Assembly: GCA_964480995.1 (NCBI GenBank) | Contig: CAYZRZ010000054.1 | Coordinates: forward strand, 1 to 12,877 | DNA from: UBA1038 sp964480995 | GTDB lineage: Bacteria; Bacillota; Clostridia; Christensenellales; Aristaeellaceae | Reading direction: 5' to 3' | Length of the DNA: 12,877 nucleotides | Part shown: positions 11,324 to 12,877 of the stretch, piece by piece | Position numbering within the stretch: position 1 is the first letter of the stretch | Layout: the number at the start of each line of letters is the position of its first letter | Position numbers and translations under genes: made by a program | The notes under the pieces: generated by a model | What the model saw: only the letters and a program-made list of their open reading frames with translations | The model's database searches: none | Told to the model about the DNA's origin: nothing

Positions 11324-12724
11324 ATGGAACTGATCAGGGTAAACAGCCCGGAGGAGATGGGCCTGAGCAGCCTGGCGCTGGAAGATTTTATCAAGGATTA
11401 CAAGAAGCTGGGCTTCGCCACGGTTTCCTTGATACGCGATGGCAAGCGCTTCACCCTAAACAGCAAGCCCTACAGGGAGGACACGCCCTTCGTACTGTTT
11501 TCGCTGTCCAAGTCCTTTACCTCTATGGCGGCGGGCTTCGCTGTGGCGGAGGGGAAGATTGGCTGGGACAGCCGGGTGACCGAAGTGCTTAGTGACTGCC
11601 TGCCGGAAGATTATGACCGGAAGCTGGATGAGGTGCCCCTTCATCACCTGCTCAGCATGTCCTCGGGCCTGGACCCCAAAAGCGACGGGCCGGATCTGCG
11701 CATGAACAGCAACATCGCCCGCGAGATCCTGTCTCATACCGTCATCCACGCGCCGGGCACCGTGTTTCATTACAACACCATGGGCACCTATCTGGCGGGC
11801 CGCATGGTACAGAAGGCGGTCGGGGAGACGCTGCGTGATTACCTGATGCCTCGCCTGTTTGACAGGATCGGCGTTCCCCGCCGCCGGTGGAACTGCTGTC
11901 CGATGGGCTACAACATGGCAGGCTTTGGCTTCCATCTGAGCAACCTGGATATTGCCAAGGTGGCGCAGCTGCTGCTCAATGAGGGGATGGAGGGGGGAGA
12001 GTGCGTGCTGCCGGAGGGCTACCTGAGCCGCGCGACCCAGACGCATATATCAAACGGCGACCCGGCCACGGGCAATGATTGGAACCAGGGCTACGGCTAC
12101 CAGTTCTGGCGCAGCCGCTTCGGGCGCTACCGAGGCGACGGCATGTTCGGCCAGGTGATGATGATCGATACCAAACACAACCTGGCCGTCGCGGTCACCG
12201 CCTCCGCCCCCGATATGGATAAGGAGATGACTGCGCTGCACGCCCTGATGGACGCGGCCCTCACCCTGCCGCCGGCAAGCGAAGAGAGGCAGGCCGAAAT
12301 CATTAAAAAAGCGGGCAACCTGTCCCGCAGGATGCCCCCGGACGATGGCGGGAGTGTGATGGCGCTGGAGGGCAGCTATCTGGATGAAAAGGGCACGGCG
12401 CTGCGCCTGGACGCGGCGGATGAAAACCACATCCGCCTGTTTTTCCGCGAACCGGGGGAGGAATTTGCCGCCTGTTTTGACCTGGGGCGCAGGAAGCCCT
12501 GCCTGGGTGAGGTATCAAGCCCCATGCCCGGCGAGGGCAATCTGCCCTATCTGGGCGGCTTCGGCATGAACGGCGATACCATCCGCATCCGCGTGATCTT
12601 CCCCACCGCGCCCTTCGCGCTGGATCTGAAGCTGAGCGCGGGCGCGGATGGTTTGAAGGGGAAGAGCGAAGCGCGGGGCTTTTATCAGGGCAAATTGAAT
12701 CTGAAAGAGCAAAAGATGAGATAA
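11324..12724 (+). CDS. serine hydrolase, beta-lactamase class C / PBP4-like fold
   Basis: A 466-residue member of the COG1680 group, which includes esterases, D-aminopeptidases and penicillin-binding-like proteins. The SxxK motif is SLSK (S60 nucleophile, K63 base), followed by LLSMSSGL (109-116). The second motif is Y150-N-T, where most members have YxN, and the third region is GDGMFGQ (271-277) in place of KTG or HTG. Residues about 330-466 are a separate C-terminal part, probably a beta-barrel-like extension (YLDEKGTALRLDAADENHIRLF). No signal peptide or lipobox is visible, so it is probably cytoplasmic and not a drug-resistance enzyme. The ATG at 11324 has GAGG about 11 bases upstream. 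It is the last gene of the plus-strand run. Substrate unknown. Confidence 0.86.
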   Translation: MELIRVNSPEEMGLSSLALEDFIKDYKKLGFATVSLIRDGKRFTLNSKPYREDTPFVLFSLSKSFTSMAAGFAVAEGKIGWDSRVTEVLSDCLPEDYDRKLDEVPLHHLLSMSSGLDPKSDGPDLRMNSNIAREILSHTVIHAPGTVFHYNTMGTYLAGRMVQKAVGETLRDYLMPRLFDRIGVPRRRWNCCPMGYNMAGFGFHLSNLDIAKVAQLLLNEGMEGGECVLPEGYLSRATQTHISNGDPATGNDWNQGYGYQFWRSRFGRYRGDGMFGQVMMIDTKHNLAVAVTASAPDMDKEMTALHALMDAALTLPPASEERQAEIIKKAGNLSRRMPPDDGGSVMALEGSYLDEKGTALRLDAADENHIRLFFREPGEEFAACFDLGRRKPCLGEVSSPMPGEGNLPYLGGFGMNGDTIRIRVIFPTAPFALDLKLSAGADGLKGKSEARGFYQGKLNLKEQKMR

Positions 12725-12741
12725 GGGACACATTGCGCCGC

Positions 12742-12851
12742 GAGAGGAATGACCAACCACGGAATACACGGAATACACAGAACGAAGTGACACGATTATA
12801 GGTCCCTTCCTTTTCCGTGCTTTCCGTGTGTTCTGTGGTTCGTTTCCTCTC
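12742..12851. repeat. long imperfect hairpin built from 9-base repeats
   Basis: GAGAGGAA (12742-12749) and TTCCTCTC (12844-12851) are perfect outer arms. Inside, AACCACGG continues into three 9-base units on the left (CACGGAATA, CACGGAATA, CACAGAACG), and the right arm, read in reverse complement, has CACAGAACA, CACGGAAAG and CACGGAAAA. The centre is about 30 unpaired bases. It lies 17 bases after the serine hydrolase stop codon with no gene in it. It may be a mobile or REP-like intergenic repeat, or a structural transcript end. Confidence 0.7.
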
Positions 12852-12877
12852 AGCATCATTCTATGCATGAGTTTAAT

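Noticed and set aside
12742..12851. CRISPR array
   Set aside because: Units are 9 bases, contiguous and inverted between arms, with no spacers and no cas gene.

Overview
This is 12.9 kb of moderately GC-rich bacterial DNA. It most likely comes from an anaerobic Bacillota of the Clostridia type. Supporting signs are a desulfoferrodoxin-rubredoxin oxygen-defence pair, a DegV-type remnant, sigma70/sigmaA-like promoters with GGAGG ribosome binding sites, and a stand-alone folate formimino-transfer pair. I cannot name a genus. I see no rRNA, tRNA, CRISPR array, transposase or phage structural gene.

Left block (1-4700, all minus strand). A PAS-GGDEF diguanylate cyclase (11-910) comes first. Next is a two-gene oxygen-stress operon: desulfoferrodoxin/superoxide reductase (1320-1688), then a 54-residue rubredoxin (1127-1291). 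This operon has a clear TTGACT-N17-TATGAT promoter, a 9-bp inverted repeat over the start region, and a terminator-like hairpin at 1068-1104. Then come a COG1228-type amidohydrolase (1834-3000) and a Gfo/Idh/MocA oxidoreductase (3012-4061), 11 bases apart and transcribed as oxidoreductase then hydrolase. Upstream of them is a purine-rich, G-run-rich intergenic stretch. Beyond that is a broken degV gene (4189-4700) that has lost two internal blocks.

Middle (4733-8098). A 983-residue STAND-type NTPase (4733-7684, minus) has an unrecognised all-helical-looking N-terminal domain, an NB-ARC-like core and a C-terminal TPR array. It has its own TTGACA promoter. The 414-base gap from 7685 to 8098 separates it from the divergent plus-strand operon. 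This gap holds the STAND promoter, a perfect TATAAT followed by a possible ~80-nt small RNA ending at a strong hairpin (7887-7917), a second terminator-like hairpin (7955-7983), and an extended -10 promoter for the next operon.

Right block (8099-12724, all plus strand). This is a compact run of four genes: glutamate formimidoyltransferase, formimidoyl-THF cyclodeaminase (8-base overlap), a cytoplasmic GH13 alpha-amylase with an unusual acidic N-terminal tail, and a cytoplasmic beta-lactamase-fold serine hydrolase. The first two move a formimino group from formimino-glutamate onto THF and release ammonia. They are the lower end of histidine breakdown, but hutH, hutU and hutI are not here. The link to amylase and serine hydrolase looks positional rather than metabolic. 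The window ends in a 110-base hairpin element (12742-12851) whose two arms are built from degenerate 9-base CACGGAATA repeats.

Most ordinary genes here are confident family calls. The parts worth a second look are the STAND NTPase, the candidate small RNA with tandem hairpins, the terminal hairpin repeat, the desulfoferrodoxin operator-like repeat, the G-quadruplex motif, and the doubly deleted degV.
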